A DNA stretch of 64,000 nt from Chionis minor (lineage: Eukaryota > Chordata > Aves > Charadriiformes > Chionididae). The DNA lies in the NCBI GenBank assembly GCA_013398295.1, contig VZSF01009143.1:248001-312000 (forward strand), given 5' to 3'. A model generated the notes under the pieces. That model was not told the DNA's origin. It saw only the letters and a program-made list of their open reading frames with translations, and searched no databases. Below are positions 63,681 to 64,000 of the stretch, piece by piece. Position 1 is the stretch's first letter, and each line of letters starts with the position of its first letter. A program made the translations under genes and the position numbers.

Positions 63681-64000
63681 TAGAGAGCAAGCTGGTGGAG
63701 AAGCATAGAAAAAATGTGCTTTTCTTCTGGGAAAGGTACTTTGTGTTGACACCGTAAATGGGACACAGTAGATGAAAACTTCAACCTTACTTCTACCAGG
63801 AGGGAACCTTCAGTGAGAGCACCACTGGTATGCTTTAGTATACAGTGCAGAGCTCCAAGTTTAAGTCAGGAAAATTGCACCAAGACACTTTCCAGTGCAT
63901 GAATTTGTTAATGAAGATATATTAATTACTTATACAATGCATATTTATAAATATTTTTCTACAAATTAGCCATTTGTAACTGTATTTCCTAAGCAGAAAT
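63681..64000. other. Unique non-coding DNA at the window edge
   Basis: Beyond the CR1 boundary I see no repeat, open frame or motif that can be named. Confidence 0.6.

Overview
This window is vertebrate nuclear DNA, most likely from a bird. The best evidence is six CR1 retroposon fragments whose 3' ends carry the typical avian tail (GATTCTATGATTCTATG-type octamer repeats preceded by a 'gatgatctt..aaggtc..ttccaacct' block). Repeat density is low and the base composition is AT-rich and CpG-poor. There is no operon-like gene packing, and no long open frame matches a host protein. The bird assignment is an inference from CR1 tail type; I cannot name a species.

I found no host protein-coding exon, tRNA, rRNA or CRISPR array that I can support. 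The 64 kb reads as intergenic or deep intronic sequence, a gene-desert type of landscape. All long open frames outside transposons are 60-146 codons, of unremarkable composition, without recognisable domains. The one exception with real protein homology is a CR1 reverse-transcriptase C-terminal frame at 23042-23410.

Layout. 1-21.6 kb: unique non-coding DNA with poly-T tracts, an (ACGTT)n array at 11.25 kb, a candidate regulatory element with octamer and forkhead-like motifs at 8.0-8.3 kb, and a nested palindrome at 18.8 kb. 21.6-23.5 kb: two plus-strand CR1 copies. 23.5-38 kb: unique AT-rich DNA with candidate conserved non-coding elements at 28.9-29.5 kb (hairpin plus paired octamers), 34.4 kb and 37.5-38.0 kb. 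38.55-38.68 kb: a striking 132-nt inverted repeat. 40.2 kb: a CR1 tail. 46.4 kb: a T/G-rich tract. 49.6-50.1 kb: a CR1 with an internal 12-bp expansion. 52.5-54.4 kb: a heavily decayed minus-strand LINE whose reverse-transcriptase motifs and spacing fit the L1 clade, which is notable in an avian background. 55.5-56.0 kb: an AT-rich candidate regulatory element. 60.7 and 63.5 kb: two minus-strand CR1 fragments.

The items most worth following up are the L1-like remnant at 52.5-54.4 kb and the inverted repeat at 38.55 kb. In the latter, several mismatches become G-U pairs only if the minus strand is transcribed.
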